Assembly: GCF_901709675.1 (NCBI RefSeq)
Contig: NC_051090.1
Location: 62,001 to 126,000, forward strand
Direction of reading: 5' to 3'
DNA: 64,000 nucleotides
Source of the DNA: Syngnathus acus
Lineage: Eukaryota > Chordata > Actinopteri > Syngnathiformes > Syngnathidae
A program made the position numbers and the translations under genes. Positions 42,925-63,893 of this stretch are shown here, one piece after another. The notes under the pieces were generated by a model that was not told where the DNA came from, searched no databases, and was given only the letters and a program-made list of their open reading frames with translations. Every line of letters begins with the position of its first letter. The first letter of the stretch is position 1.

Positions 42925-44433
42925 TGAGCCCGCGGCGCGAACGTGCAACAGCCCTCAACAGTGCGATACAGCCGTGCTTTCAATCCTACAAGAAAAAGGT
43001 TGAATTTATGAGCAGGGCTGCAATTTGTGAGGGAAAAGAGGTCGACAAATATCCCGGAAAACCCACCATGATCCTTTTCATTTCCCGGAGCTCCAATCAA
43101 ACTATTCTTGGCTTCTAAACAGGAGAGGTGATCTCTCTATTTGCAATTCAGCTGTAGAATCATGAAGACTCCTTTGAATCAAGAGGTGCTGCAAAATAGC
43201 ATGAATGAACGAACGAACGAGTGAGTGATGCTCTGCCCACACAACACACTTGTGTACTGACATATTGAACTACATCATAGTCTAAAATGTTGCTGTGTGA
43301 ACCATCTGTTCCATTTTGCTCGAAAATGATGGTTATCACTTGTCGCTTTTGTGCATATTGACCGTTAGCATTTCAATGGCACGATGGCAAAGGGAACCAT
43401 GATTATGTATCAACGCTGCACAGAATGACCAGCAATGAATAATAGCGCAAGAAACATTTCGTTTCCTAAACAACACACACCTTTGATGCTGTCAAACAAA
43501 AAGCTCATACATAGTTTCGGTGAGTGGACGATTTTTAGTTACTTCGATTAACGGCGAAGTAAAGGCACCTTCAAAAAAAGATTTGGTTACCACGGCTGGG
43601 AAAAGACTCGATCAGCATGTGAACGGTTAAGTTATGCTAACTTTCAAAACATAAACACGAGGGAACATCGCGTAACAATAATTCAATTCGGAGGGAAAGA
43701 CAAACATTTTCAGGCTAAACGTGACTTTGGTGTTCTAATGGATGCTTTGAGTTGTTGACTTTATATGGAATATCTTGTCTAAGAAAACAAAGAACATTAA
43801 AAAACATAAAACACCTTCCGACTCTCAGGACAAGCTAACGGGAAATGAACAATACGATATCACCCAGTTGTCAGCCTTCAAAAGCATGAAGATAGACTTT
43901 GATCCAAAAGATATATATAGGCGGGTATTAACTTACTTTGGAGCTCTAAAGTCGATTTAATATTATCATGAGGTTCTGTTCTACATGTTTTGCAGAACCC
44001 ACGGCCTAGAAATTACAGCAACGTTGGACGCCATGTTCAAACATTGCACCGCTGCATTGTGGGAGCTGCACTGCCGCTCAGGAGGGGTGTGTGCAATGAT
44101 GCATTCGCTTCCTCTAGCTTGTGGCTTTTCTCAGCACGACGTCAATGCGTGCACGAGAAGCATGAACGTGAACGAGAGGCCTTAACTTGCGCATCTGCAC
44201 TTTGTGCTAAGGCGCTTTTGAGGTTCACTCGATCGACTTGCATTGGTTTACAAGGCAGAATTGACACATTCAATATGGCGGATGTGTATACGTATGTCTC
44301 TCAGCAACACATGTGCTCTGTGAACGGAGCGAGCAGAGCGGCGACTGACCTGACGAGCGCCGCCGCCGCCGCGGAGCGCCGCCGCTGAAGTGAAACACAG
44401 CCAGCGCCAGCCGTTGGTGCTTCAACAAGAAAG
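42925..44433. promoter_or_regulatory. Divergent tut4/gpx7 intergenic region
   Basis: It holds the tut4 5' flank and, at 44330-44400, a GC-rich (GCC)n stretch before the gpx7 start. A CAATATGGCGGATG word (about 44270) fits a YY1 site. An unclassified plus-strand ORF at about 43775-43960 (61 codons, no ATG start) is treated under findings. Confidence 0.5.
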
Positions 44434-45749
44434 ATGCTTTCCGCCGCAACTCTCCCCGTGCTGCTAGTTTTATTCGGCCTGGCAGCGAGCAAACAAAAAG
44501 ATTTGTATACTTTCAAAGTTGTGAACAGCCGAGGGAAATTGGTGTCACTTGAAAAATACAGGGGCTCGGTAAGTCTTGACATTTGACCGCTGCCGTACTC
44601 CGGGCTTGTGTAAAAGTCTCCCTCTGCGTGAAACTTGGCGCATGCAGACGGAAGTTTTGTTGATATTTGACGAAGATGGCTCGCGTGCCTAATCGCGGAC
44701 CTGATGGATGCTGCTATAAAAGGGAGCCCCGTTGGCTTACGTGGCAATTTGGCCTGCAAACTTTCGGAACTTTCTTCAAAGGTCACGGCCACGACGAGCA
44801 CACCATGTATGATCCAATGTACCAACAATAATCTGACTGGACTTTTTGGATTGAAACTGATGTATTCAGCAGTTGTTCTATTCATGACTTTGAGCATCAT
44901 CTGGTCCGGCCCAGTCCAGCCCATGCCAAGCCAAGCCGGGATTCCTATTTTGCTTGGTTCAAATTTGATTCAAGAATTCTGAAAACAGGCATGTCTTGAC
45001 CCGTCCAAATCAAATGGTTAGCCAAGCATATGACTTGACCAGATTGCCTGTCTCATGACACGCAAGGGCTCTAAAAGCTAGTATTGATTTGATCTGTGCT
45101 TCTTCTGGGATTCTTCTTTTCTTCCTCCAGGTATCCCTGGTCGTGAACGTGGCCAGTGAATGCGGTTACACCGAGGAACACTACAAAGGCCTTCAGAAAC
45201 TGCAACGGGACTTGGGGCCGTATCACTTCAATGTCCTGGCATTTCCCTGCAACCAATTTGGCCAGCAGGAACCTGGCAGCGACAAGGAGATTGACAGCTT
45301 TGTGCGCAGAGTCTACGGAGCCTCATTTCCCCTCTTTAGTAAAATTGCTGTGGCAGGAACAGGAGCGAACGACGTCTACAAGTACCTTGTTGGTGAGTTC
45401 AAAATAACTGGAGAAACGGGTGCCGCGCCAAAGTATGTCGAAAGCCCTAGCAAAATGGCAAATCAAATGTTCGTGACTTTTTGTCGGAGCAACAATTTGA
45501 CCCTTGGCAAGTGCCCTGAAAAGGCACGTTTGCGACTGGAATGAACCAAAAGACTATTTGAAGATTGTCATTTTGTTTCCAACAGAGTCCTCTGGGAAGG
45601 AGCCCGACTGGAATTTCTGGAAATACCTTATCGATGTGGATGGAAAAGTGGTGGATGCGTGGGGACCGCAGGTTTCGCTTGAAGAATTACGTCCAAAAAT
45701 AGCTGACATGGTGCGGCAGATCATCCTAAAGAAGAAAGAAGAGTTGTAA
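44434..45749 (+). CDS. gpx7: Glutathione peroxidase 7 (NPGPx)
   Basis: ER-lumen thiol peroxidase that passes oxidising equivalents to protein disulfide isomerase. Three exons: 44434-44568, 45131-45392, 45586-45749; 561 nt, 186 aa (human 187). A signal peptide (MLSAATLPVLLVLFGLAAS) precedes the mature start. The peroxidatic residue is a Cys (NVASECGYTEEHY), not selenocysteine, as in GPX7/8. Other active-site residues are present: Gln in FPCNQFGQQEPGSDK and Trp/Asn in EPDWNFWKYL. It ends KKKEEL, an ER-retention variant of the human KEDL. AATAAA at 45947-45952. Convergent with nek1. An ORF extending exon 2 into intron 2 to 45544 is read-through of the intron. Confidence 0.96.
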
Positions 45750-46708
45750 TTTCCTACTACACCATCTATCTATCCATCGGTCAAGCTGTCTGTCGGTGTG
45801 TGCACTCCACTCATCTGCTTGAGTAGATTCCAATGACTTCCTTTGGGAAACAAATGATAAACGGAGTAAGCATCAAATGAATGCACTGATTAAACATCAG
45901 AAAATGTGTTCCTCCATTGAGTGTTGCATAAGGTTTCCATTTTTTTAATAAAGTGGCATTCGTGACAACTTTTTTGTTGTTGTTGAACAGACAGACCTAG
46001 CGGAGTCTTTTGTCCAATCGGTAGCAAGTCAAAAACTCAATCGGACAGTGGAAGTTTCACTTTGTTACCTCGAAAGTTACTTTTCCAGTTTGAGTTATGA
46101 TTTAACAATTATTCGCCAACAAGCATAATGACAAAAGCATTTATCATATTGCCAAAAAGTTTATTCTGTACAAATTTCAACATGATTCAATTTCATGTCA
46201 TCATTACTTATAGAAGCTGAAAAATTCAGTCTTCCCTCAACACATTCCACACAGCAATCTTGCTACAGTACCTTTACTACCTTGGCACCATACGGCAGCC
46301 TAGTTTGCATACCTGAGGAATAAAGACAACAGTTTGTGTGTGACAACAAGTTCAAAAGGTGAAAAAAAGAAAACAAAAATTGGCTTCCAACTCATTCCTG
46401 GTACACTGATCTTGAAAGTGAGCTGGCTGTCATTTGGAACATGGATGGTAAGGAGCACCCGAGATAAGGATTTGACATGTATAGATGTTTGACAGCACAT
46501 GGTGAAATGTTACAGCTTTTATTTACAAATCATCGAAATTCACATTCCATTCATTCAAAGAGCAAAGGGGGATCATTGTTTAGCAAGAACATGTAGAAGT
46601 AAAATCAACACTGCGTCTAAGATATTTTCAGCTCAAGAGAGTCAAAGCAACATTCTAGCTTTATTGTACATAGAACATCATGACACTTTGTAGGAAGAAA
46701 GCAAATGG
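45750..46708. other. gpx7 and nek1 3' UTRs (convergent)
   Basis: No coding exon. Plus-strand AATAAA at 45947-45952 (gpx7); minus-strand AATAAA at 46523-46518 and 46166-46161 (nek1). Confidence 0.55.
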
Positions 46709-55535
<8,827 letters not shown>

Positions 55536-56400
55536 GTTAACGTAATGAGTGGCACTTCATACTGGCTCTGCAAATAAACTCATTCAATACACTTGGAAAC
55601 ATCTTCCAAAAATGCTGCTTTCAATAAGAGTGGCTGAATTTGGCTCATGCAATTCGCAGCATCCCTGCAACATGACATTTCGAGTGATAGCAAGACAGCT
55701 AACGTAAATGTTGAACCAGCCATAGGATTATGGAAAATACGCCAACATGCGACCACAACCGTAGAAACTGTACAAAGACGTTACTGTTAAATGGTGTGAA
55801 AGCGATAGTTGACGCAAGTCCGATCGGTCTTACCATTAACTATTCTCTCGAGCTGACATCGCCTCTTGTTGATCTGCTGCATTGCTTGGCTTGCGTTCAA
55901 CCTAACCTAACTGCTAGCTAGCTGGCTAGCGGTTTGTCAAGAGCTTCCTTCTTATTGGCCATGGTCAAGCTTGGCGATATTCTACTGGTTCACACGACTG
56001 TCCGTCATTTATGATGGCAAATCAACACACACGTGAACATTTTTTGTGACACTCTCCATAGCAACCAAACGCCGAAAGAAGACAGAACAATAGGTCCACA
56101 TTTCCAACGTACTTAACCTTTATTGATATCCTCAAGACCTATTTATATTTTTAACCGAAACATTGTGGGGATTTTGTTTTGGTTTAAAGTTATCCAAATG
56201 TCGCCCTAGGATTTGTTATACCGTCGTGCTTCTATTAGCATGTTGATTGATTATTTTAGGGCTCTTCTTTTGCTTTGTATTATCATCATCATCTCACTGA
56301 GGATCCAAGTATTCCGTACGAACACCGCAACACATCCTCAATGTATGTACAGTAAATTAGGCATCATGCAGGTTCTTTGATCTGCACGTTTTATTCAAGC
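55536..56400. promoter_or_regulatory. nek1 5' flank
   Basis: No coding exon recognised beyond the ATG exon. A 63-codon plus-strand ORF at 55730-55921 has no recognisable content. CTAGCTAG-type words occur near 55913-55930. Confidence 0.4.
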
Positions 56401-58476
56401 CTTCCAAATAAACATGACTTAGGAAGATGCAATGTTCATTAGCGCTTCATCTGGAATGTTCAACAGGGCGGCCCACATCCAGAGATAGAAATATTGCTCT
56501 ACAGACAACTTTCTACAACTTCCATTCTTGAAAAACATTCATTTTTCTTCCCTTTGGGAAGACTGGACCAGAGGAAAGGCATTCCCATCCCATTCAATGG
56601 GGAAAGATGATTTTTGGGTGTGCATGTGTTGAGTTCTTTTAGCAGAATGTTTGTGCTGATTCGTCAATCCCGGTTTGGCGGAGCAGGTCTGCATTCCGGA
56701 TTCCCAGGAAAGCTGAAATATTCGTATTAGTCGTCCTAATATTGTGCTTGTGACTGATTATTATTTTTCACATCACGTGTGCTGACTTCAAAGGCTAAGC
56801 TCCAGCAGGTGATGTTGTGTTAGCTGAAAACACACATTTGTGAGTGTTGGAGATCTAGCCTGGCAAGAGAGGCCCAATGCTGAAGCAGCGATTGGCTATT
56901 GTGGGGATGTCATTCACCGCGGCTCGGCTCAGCTCGGCTCGGCTCGCAAAATGTGCAAAAACATCATTCTCATTTTCCAATCTTGTGTACTGCGTTTGTT
57001 TTAATGGCTTAAAGCGAAACTCTACGCACGGCACGGCACGGCACGGCACGGCACAGAACACCCTCGAGAAAAAAATGACCACACACGCACAAACACACGT
57101 CATAATAAAAGACAGATTTCCCAATATTTTCATCATTATTATTATTTCTGCCAATGAAACGATAAGATCCCTGGTGGAGGTAAAAAAACATCAGTGTTGA
57201 GAATATAATATATATATATATATATACTGACATTGAGTGTGTGTGTGTGTGTGCATGTGAGCGCGTTTATGCATATATGTATAGATGTGCAAATGTGTGC
57301 ACGCGTGCGTCCGATGGTGTGTGTTTGTGTGTGCGTGTGCATGTGTGTGCGTGTAGATGATGCAAGGGTGCAGCAAGAGCAAAAATCATGAGCTCAACAA
57401 CATGACTCCATCTTTTCAAACAAGACATCAGTGACGCTTGAAGTGTGAAATGGGACCAAGTGAGTTGGTGTGTGCGTGTGTGTGTGTGCACGTGAATCTC
57501 CAATGTCCAAAGTAAAACAACAAATTAAAGTGTAGGCATGGCATTAAGAAAGTGGGAAATGTTAGAAGAAGAACAAGAAGGAGAAAAGTGTGTGCACATT
57601 CCTAAAGAGAGCAACGTCAGACTAATGAGAAAAAAGGCATCAGTGGTGGGCCGGCTGGCTGACGGCCGGCTGCCAGACATGTGGAAGTCATCAGAAGGCC
57701 GCCAGAGATATTGGGGGAACCCCGACGGATCCGCCGCTGCGCTGCGCATTTGCTTGGCGTGGAATGATATGGATGCCGGCCGATAAGTTGCGCTTACAAA
57801 CAGAAAAAAGCACTTTCCACTATATAGAAAATATGATATGATAAATGAATAAGCATAAGTCATCAAGTGTTAGAGAATCATTTCAATGTTTTGAAACAAA
57901 CCTCCCAAAAAAAGTTTTGTTTTGTTTGGTTTTTTTCAAATACAATCCATTGAATTGGTGGTAAAGAACTGCAAATAGTCATCTGTTGAAATTGCAGCAT
58001 GATGCGGTTTGTACTTTGTGAAATCAAAAGCATCAAAACAGTTTGGGTGACAGCGGTGGCTTGCAAGTGTGTCAAATTCCAGTGTGTGTTGAGGGCCCGT
58101 TGCTCTGGGTGACCAGGAAAACACACCTGATGATTTGACGCGCCTGTCCGTCAAACGTATACGTGGACACGTGGCCTCCGCTCGCCTCGTCGCGCTAGGG
58201 CAGGGATTGACTAGCGTGAAGATGAGGGAGGAGGACGAAGAGTAGGGTGTAGTGTGTTTGCACATCATCCGTGGAGCTCAAACGTTCAAAGCAAAAAAGC
58301 TCAATGGAGGTTTGAATGTCCAAGTTGCTGTGACAGCATTCAAACCGCAGCAGCGATTCACAGCTCGAAAAAGGCTACACATCGCTGTTTGGATGGCAGA
58401 GAAAAAAAATCTCATCATGTGTGAAATATATGACATCTATATTTATAGAGTGACACACACGCACACACACACGCAC

Positions 58477-58516
<40 letters not shown>

Positions 58517-58559
58517 CAAGAGTGCTATCGACAGGAAACAGCTTTCACATAACAGGAAG

Positions 58560-58660
58560 TGAGAGTCTCCAATTGGCGGTGCATGATTCACGGGTGGGCC
58601 AATCAGGCGGCTCTTATTTTGGTGAGCCGTATAAAAGAAGGTGTCGGCTGTACGGACGCT
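58560..58660 (+). promoter_or_regulatory. Orphan CCAAT-CCAAT-TATA promoter-like module
   Basis: CTCCAATTGG (about 58567) and GGCCAATCAGG (about 58597) precede CCGTATAAAAGAAGG (about 58625-58639) with the spacing of a classical pol II promoter. A start would be expected near 58655-58665. About 15 bp on, ATGGCGAGCGGTG (58679) has a strong Kozak context and leads, after 19 codons, to a GTAAAA donor-like site. No downstream exon was identified. Confidence 0.45.
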
Positions 58661-59089
58661 CACATTCAAGTCATGAACGATGGCGAGCGGTGACGCACAC
58701 GCTACACATTCTGCTGTCAGGAAAAATGGGGGGGGGTAAAAACAGTTTTAGGAGCAAAGACTCGTCAATTTATGAGGTATACCAGCTCACGGCATATTTG
58801 ACAATGCTACAGTTGAGCACACAATTTAGCAACATGTAGCGGACTGTCAACATTTGCTACATGACATGTCCTGTCTGCACAACACCTTACTTGAGCTTCT
58901 CATTTTTGCAATTGGAGTGATGATACCTGTGTGCTCATATTGAAAAGCATTAAGCGTGCATTGAGCCTGCCAAAGCTTTTATGTGGACTGTGTGACTGAG
59001 GGGAAACGCATGCAAACAGCCAGCGAGACCATTGGAGAGAGAGAGAGAGAGCGCGAGACAGAGAGCATGACCTCACCTCAGCTCACCAC

Positions 59090-59158
<69 letters not shown>
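59090..59158. repeat. (GT)n microsatellite
   Basis: About 33 perfect GT units in the region upstream of the KLF gene. Confidence 0.97.
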
Positions 59159-59160
<2 letters not shown>

Positions 59161-59869
59161 CTCGGCCAGTGCGTCACACTCAAAGTAATGCAAAGGGCAG
59201 GTCAGGGAAACAAATCCTCTGACAATACTCACATGCAAGTGATCAAATAAGACAATAAAATGGATAGCACAAGATAGGAAGAAAACCAAAGTCAACTTAC
59301 AATGAGCATTGGGATCAATTTGACAGGCAAAAGTCAACGTTGGGAGGATGATCAAGTGACAATTGTTTCCAAGAATCTTTGGCAAAACTCCCAAGTGGGA
59401 AAACCAGGAGGAGGAAGCCAGCGACTGAGCCAGCGCCAAGCGCTTTGTTATGGTGACGGGGAGTACAGTCGTCACGGCAACTGAGGGGGAAACCCGCGCA
59501 GCTGCTGCTGCCGCCGCTGCATTGGAGGCCTCCGGAAACGGCGGTGCTCCAAGAAATCACAGAGGCACGTGCGCTGTGATGGATGTGCCAATGACGTCAG
59601 TGTGATGCAATGCGCCACAAATGACCTGTTCGTGTTTAAACAGTAATCCCTTTTGAAAATCCGCGAAATGTATCAAATCAAAATAAATCAAGGCTATTTC
59701 GTGATGACATAACTCAATCAGGTTCTACCGACTGACCAAAGAGCGAATGCTCCATTTCTCTCCAACTGCACAAGCCTCGGAGAAGGTCCAAAGCGTGAAA
59801 GTGCGTGAGCCGTCAGTTCCGACTGGAAAGGGGCTCTCCTGCGCAGCTTGCTGGCGGGAAGCGCCTTCC

Positions 59870-59995
59870 AAGCGGACCCACTTCCTGAGGAAGCTCGGTA
59901 ATAAGGAACCGGGGGAACCAGGGGAACCAGAGGAAGGGGGCGTACGTTTAAAAATAACCCGCCTATAAAAGCTCACGCCGCAAGCACGCTCGCAG
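59870..59995 (+). promoter_or_regulatory. Second TATA-containing promoter-like module
   Basis: CCTATAAAAGCTC (about 59962-59974) is preceded by GC-rich and GGAA/TTCC (ETS-like) words and by repeated GGGGAACCAG. There is no obvious coding exon downstream before the KLF gene 2.6 kb away, so a non-coding transcript or a distal first exon are options. Confidence 0.35.
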
Positions 59996-61750
59996 TCCTG
60001 GCCGTGACAGAGAACAGGACGCGCTGGCAAAGCAAAATCAAACAAAGTTGTTAGAAAGTTCAACAAGTTGGAATGAAAGCGTAGGGGACTTCAAAAGCTA
60101 CAACAAAAAGTAGCACAAGAAGATGGAACTTTCCATCCATCCATCCATATCAGTCCACAACCGGTGGATACATGTACCACCGCTGCTAGCAGTACATACA
60201 ATACTGTACACTGCATGGTTAGCACAGTTTAGCATTCAAAAGCAGACACATTCAACACAAAGACTGGAAAAAGTTGAAAACAGACACAGTTAAAAACTGT
60301 TTATAAACCAGACAAGAAAAGTCCACAACGCAAAGAACAGAGGTGATTTCAAAAAGGAATGAAATAGCGACATACTAACAAATAGACATTAGTCAAAACA
60401 TTCAACGCAGGCATTATTACGCCACACCTTTGGACGTTCTTGTAAGGACAATTTCAAAAACATTAAAAGGTCAAACGGCACAATAAGAAGGTTGACTGCC
60501 GGTTGTCACGGCAACATCGCTTGTTGTGGTAACGCCGAACGCAAGCGTAAGAGATTTCCTCGTGACGAACGGAGCTTTGATGTTGTCGCCGACGTGGCAT
60601 TTGTCAGCCATTAGCAATTAGCCACTCCTTCGACCCGATTTGGCACGCGGACGTGGCAGGCGCTGCTGACAAACGGGACAAACATGAAGGTGGAAAAGTC
60701 CATTTGCGCCGGTTCACACAAAAGACCAAATATACCTTGCACCAAATAGAATCAAATATGCATGGTCCAGTACCATGGAAATGGACTAAGTGTGTCTCCA
60801 GTACCAGGACCGGCAGGCGCATGTACAAAAACAGGCACTTTGGTAAGAGATGTGCATAACCGGCCGGGTAGCAGTGTTTGTATACGGTACCGTCACACTC
60901 AGCGGTACCGCTGCCAGTAGCAGGAATTGTCCCGTTGTGAGTAGCAAGGTAGCCAAGTATCACTTTTTGTACAAGTACCGGGGCATATAACAGGAGCGGC
61001 GCTTATACCACCACCACCACATGTACCGCCGTGTTCATGTTCAAGTGGGAGTACTGGATTGAGTACGTAGCAGTAGCAAGTATTCGTGTTTGAAGCAAGC
61101 GCACGGAACAACGTGGGACTCATTTGGCGACGTGATGTCCGGCCGACGTGATGTGGTGCACCCGCGGCCCTGTCTGGCCAGCTCGCAAGTCCCCGAAAAC
61201 AAGCGCACTAGCCGGAGCTGCGGCGCCATCAGCTCATGTGCATTTGGTAGAATGCGCGTAGGCCAGCACTAACCTTAACGTAATGAGTCACGTAACGAGC
61301 CAAGGTTGGATCGGAGCCCATCCCAACGTCTGGTTCACACAGCCACCTACCTGCTTTGCCCTCTGACTCAGTCCCTCACGCAAGACATTCCTCCTTCCCT
61401 CCAGTTGTACGGCGGCGGGCGCACTCAAAGGATCCCTCCCGATGGTATAATTAGCACTTTTACTTAATGGGCGCCGCGACACGCCCGCTGATGTCTTTGA
61501 AGGTTTTCAACTGACATCAGTGGGAACAATGCCTTTGAACAAATGTCAAGAAAGTAAGGCATTGTTGACATTCCTTTCCATCGCAGCACGCAACACAACC
61601 AGTTTCAACACCAGTGCAAGGATCAAGTCAGGTCAAGTCCAAATTTTCTGCAACAGCCCTTCATCAATTGGCGGCGTTAGTTGTACATATTGAAGATATC
61701 CCTTCTTGAGGGCAAGGACAAACCGGGGAAGAAGAAGAAAAAAAAAAACG

Positions 61751-62060
61751 TACAGATGGGGTTGCATCAGGCTGCGATCCATCGATAGATGCATGCCGAG
61801 AGGGCCGCGTTTGTGAAAGACGCTCTCGAAACCGAGGTGCCTTATACAGATGGATGGGGGAGCGAGCGTCAGGCTGCCATAGAGAGATAGATGCATGTGG
61901 AGACATTTGTGAAAAGACACGCTAGAAACAAAGGTGACTTATACAGATGGATGGGGGAGTGAGCATCAGGCTGCCATAGAGAGATAGATGCATGTGGAGA
62001 CATTTGTGAAAAGATGCTAGTCTAGACGCTCTCGAGACAAAGCTGCCTTACACACTTGCA
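61751..62060. repeat. Tandem repeat of about 92 bp, three copies
   Basis: ACAGATGG(ATGG)GGG..CATCAGGCTGC followed by GATAGATGCATG and TTTGTGAAA recurs at about 61753, 61848 and 61941. The last two copies are close to identical and the first is diverged. Confidence 0.9.
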
Positions 62061-62339
62061 TTAGCTCGAGAGAGATCTGATGTCAAATCTGACCTGAAAA
62101 TGAAAGCCACTCAGAAGAAGGAGAGATTTTGAGTCAATGTTACAAATGTATCCCCCCCAAACTCTCTCTCTCGTTTAAAGACTCCATCTATTGCCTGCCT
62201 GATTGATTGCTGCTCTCAGGTTGAATCGAATGTTTTTATTCACTCACCATTTTTACAGTGTGCCCCACCAAAAACATGGTCAGTTTTAGAAAAAATCTCT
62301 CCCCGACTTCTTTGACAACTTGTGCTGCTGCGGCGGAGG

Positions 62340-62505
62340 CGGGGCCAGAGCAGCTGGGCGGGGCCAGAGCAGCTGGGCGGGGCCAGAGCGGCTGGGCGGG
62401 GCGGCTTTGCGCCCTGGAGCAGCTTAAAAGCAACCCGGCCCTGCTCCTCGCCGACATTCCGGCCCTGCTCCTCGCCGACATTCCGGCCCTGCTCCTCTTT
62501 CTCGC
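62340..62505 (+). promoter_or_regulatory. KLF promoter with tandem GC boxes and 24-bp repeats
   Basis: A 19-bp unit (GGGGCCAGAGCAGCTGGGC) repeated about three to four times at 62341-62402 supplies a row of GGGCGGGG Sp1/KLF boxes. A TATA-like CTTAAAAG follows at about 62424. Then a 24-bp unit (CCGGCCCTGCTCCTCGCCGACATT) is repeated twice in full and partly a third time at about 62437-62496, probably in the 5' UTR. Confidence 0.65.
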
Positions 62506-62630
62506 TTTCAGACCGCCTCCCCTGGCCCGGCTGGGCTCGGCCACCTGACACATCTGCACGGACGCCGCCGCCGACCGACTCCTTTGCACTCGTCTTGATT
62601 CATTTGTTTTGATTGAACAAACAAAGCAAG

Positions 62631-63885
62631 ATGGCTTTGACTCGAACCGTTTTACCTTCATTCTCCACTTTTTCCACGCAGAAGGAAGAAGTAAGTCCAT
62701 TTGTTGAAGTGGGGGGCACCGATTGAGTGAGTGCTCGAGTGCTCTCTTTCCATGTCCTGTGTCGAGTTTGCGTGTGGATTTTTTCTTCTCTCGTCTTTTG
62801 TGTCAGATTAATTCAACACTAAACTGTGACGGTCAATTGAGTGAGCACAGCTATCAGATGGCCAGCGTCGGTTCCGTTGTCCGCATGAGCGCTTGGATCT
62901 TGTGCACGCGAATGGAAAAGGGGCTAAATTGTCCAGAGGTGTCTGTCCATTGTTCGACGTCTGACGTTGACTGCCTGACATATGCCAGCACTTGACTATG
63001 CACTCATCTGGGATTGGAGCAGATTGGAAAGAGGATGTCAATGTTGACACATGCGTGTGTGCGTGCGCGCTGCTGTTCCACAGGTCTGGAGGAGAGCTCC
63101 AAAGGACGATGACGACCTGGACACCTTCCTGGACTTGGACTTTATCCTGGCCTACAGCGCCATGAGTGCAGACTCCATGACAGCCTGCGAGCGGACTCTG
63201 GATGGCAGGGCTCTTGGGTACCAGCAGCAAGACGACACGTCCCTGCCGGACGTGGACGCCCCCTCTCAGCCAGCTCAGCCTCCGCCAGCATACAGCAGCA
63301 GCAGCAGCCTGATGGGCGAGCTGCTGCGGTACGACTCGGACGTGGACGGCCTCCGGTCGGGAAGCATCCAGGGCGGCTTCCTGGTCGGCGCGTCGGCTTT
63401 CCACGGCTCTGGAGCTCGCTTCACAGACTCCTATGCGGCGCATCCGTGGATTAAGCCGGAGCCCGACTCCTACGGGCCCTCGATCGGCGACGTGCCGCGG
63501 GCCTCGGGCGAGGTGAAGCGGGAGGCCGGCGTGACGTCGTGCGGCGGCTCCCACCCGCAGCCCCGTCCGGCGAGCTCGCCTCCCGGAGTCGCCGGAAACC
63601 TGACGCCGCCCCTCAGCCCCGACGAGATCGCCGCCTTCCCGCAGAGCTTGGACGAGCGGCAATTCCACTTTCACTTTTCCTCCGGAGCGCATCTCCGCTT
63701 TCCGGCCTCGTACGGGCAGATGACGCCGCCGTCGTCGCCGTTGGACTTGATGGATAGCAAGGCCAGGAGAGGGCGGCGCGCCTGGCCCCGCAAGCGCACC
63801 GCCAGCCACACCTGCACCTACGGCGGATGCGGCAAGACCTACACCAAGAGCTCGCACCTCAAGGCGCACCTCAGGACGCATACGG
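62631..63885 (+). CDS. klf17: Kruppel-like factor of the KLF2/4/17 group (exons 1-2, cut by window end)
   Basis: Zinc-finger transcription factor. Exon 1 62631-62690 encodes [20 protein letters not shown], the typical MALxxxxLPSFSTF start of KLF2/4/17. Exon 2 63084-63885 begins [20 protein letters not shown], an acidic activation motif, and contains sumoylation-type sites (WIKPEPD, VKREAG), two PPxSP motifs ([19 protein letters not shown]) and the basic signal [20 protein letters not shown]. It ends after the first finger ([19 protein letters not shown]) at the conserved THTG/EKP intron position. Fingers 2 and 3 lie beyond the window. Linkage to chromosome 1p genes favours klf17 (the fish klf4b/biklf gene), but klf2 is possible; the symbol is tentative, the family is certain. 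Confidence 0.8.
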
Positions 63886-63893
63886 GTAAGCCA

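Larger units (their letters stand above)
56401..62630. other. Gene-poor region between nek1 and the KLF gene
   Basis: About 6 kb with no recognised protein. It contains (GGCTC)n at 56922-56945, (GGCAC)n at 57027-57055, (TA)n at about 57206-57225, GT-rich runs at 57236-57358 and 57468-57490, (CA)n at 58454-58512, (GT)n at 59092-59158, a tandem repeat of about 92 bp (61751-62060), and two promoter-like modules. An 82-codon plus ORF at 57538-57786 has a good start context but no recognisable domain. Confidence 0.55.

Noticed and set aside
45393-45544. GPX7 exon 2 read-through as a longer protein
   Set aside because: The donor at 45393 and the acceptor at 45585 join to restore the conserved SSGKEPDWNFWKYL part.
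58415-58669. Minus-strand ORF across the (CA)n run
   Set aside because: Microsatellite translation.
62236-62700. 154-aa minus-strand ORF upstream of the KLF gene
   Set aside because: It runs antisense through the GC-box and 24-bp repeats, with repeated SRAGMSA units only.
62808-63881. 357-aa minus-strand ORF over KLF exon 2
   Set aside because: Antisense shadow of a GC-rich coding exon; the plus strand encodes a clear Kruppel-like factor.
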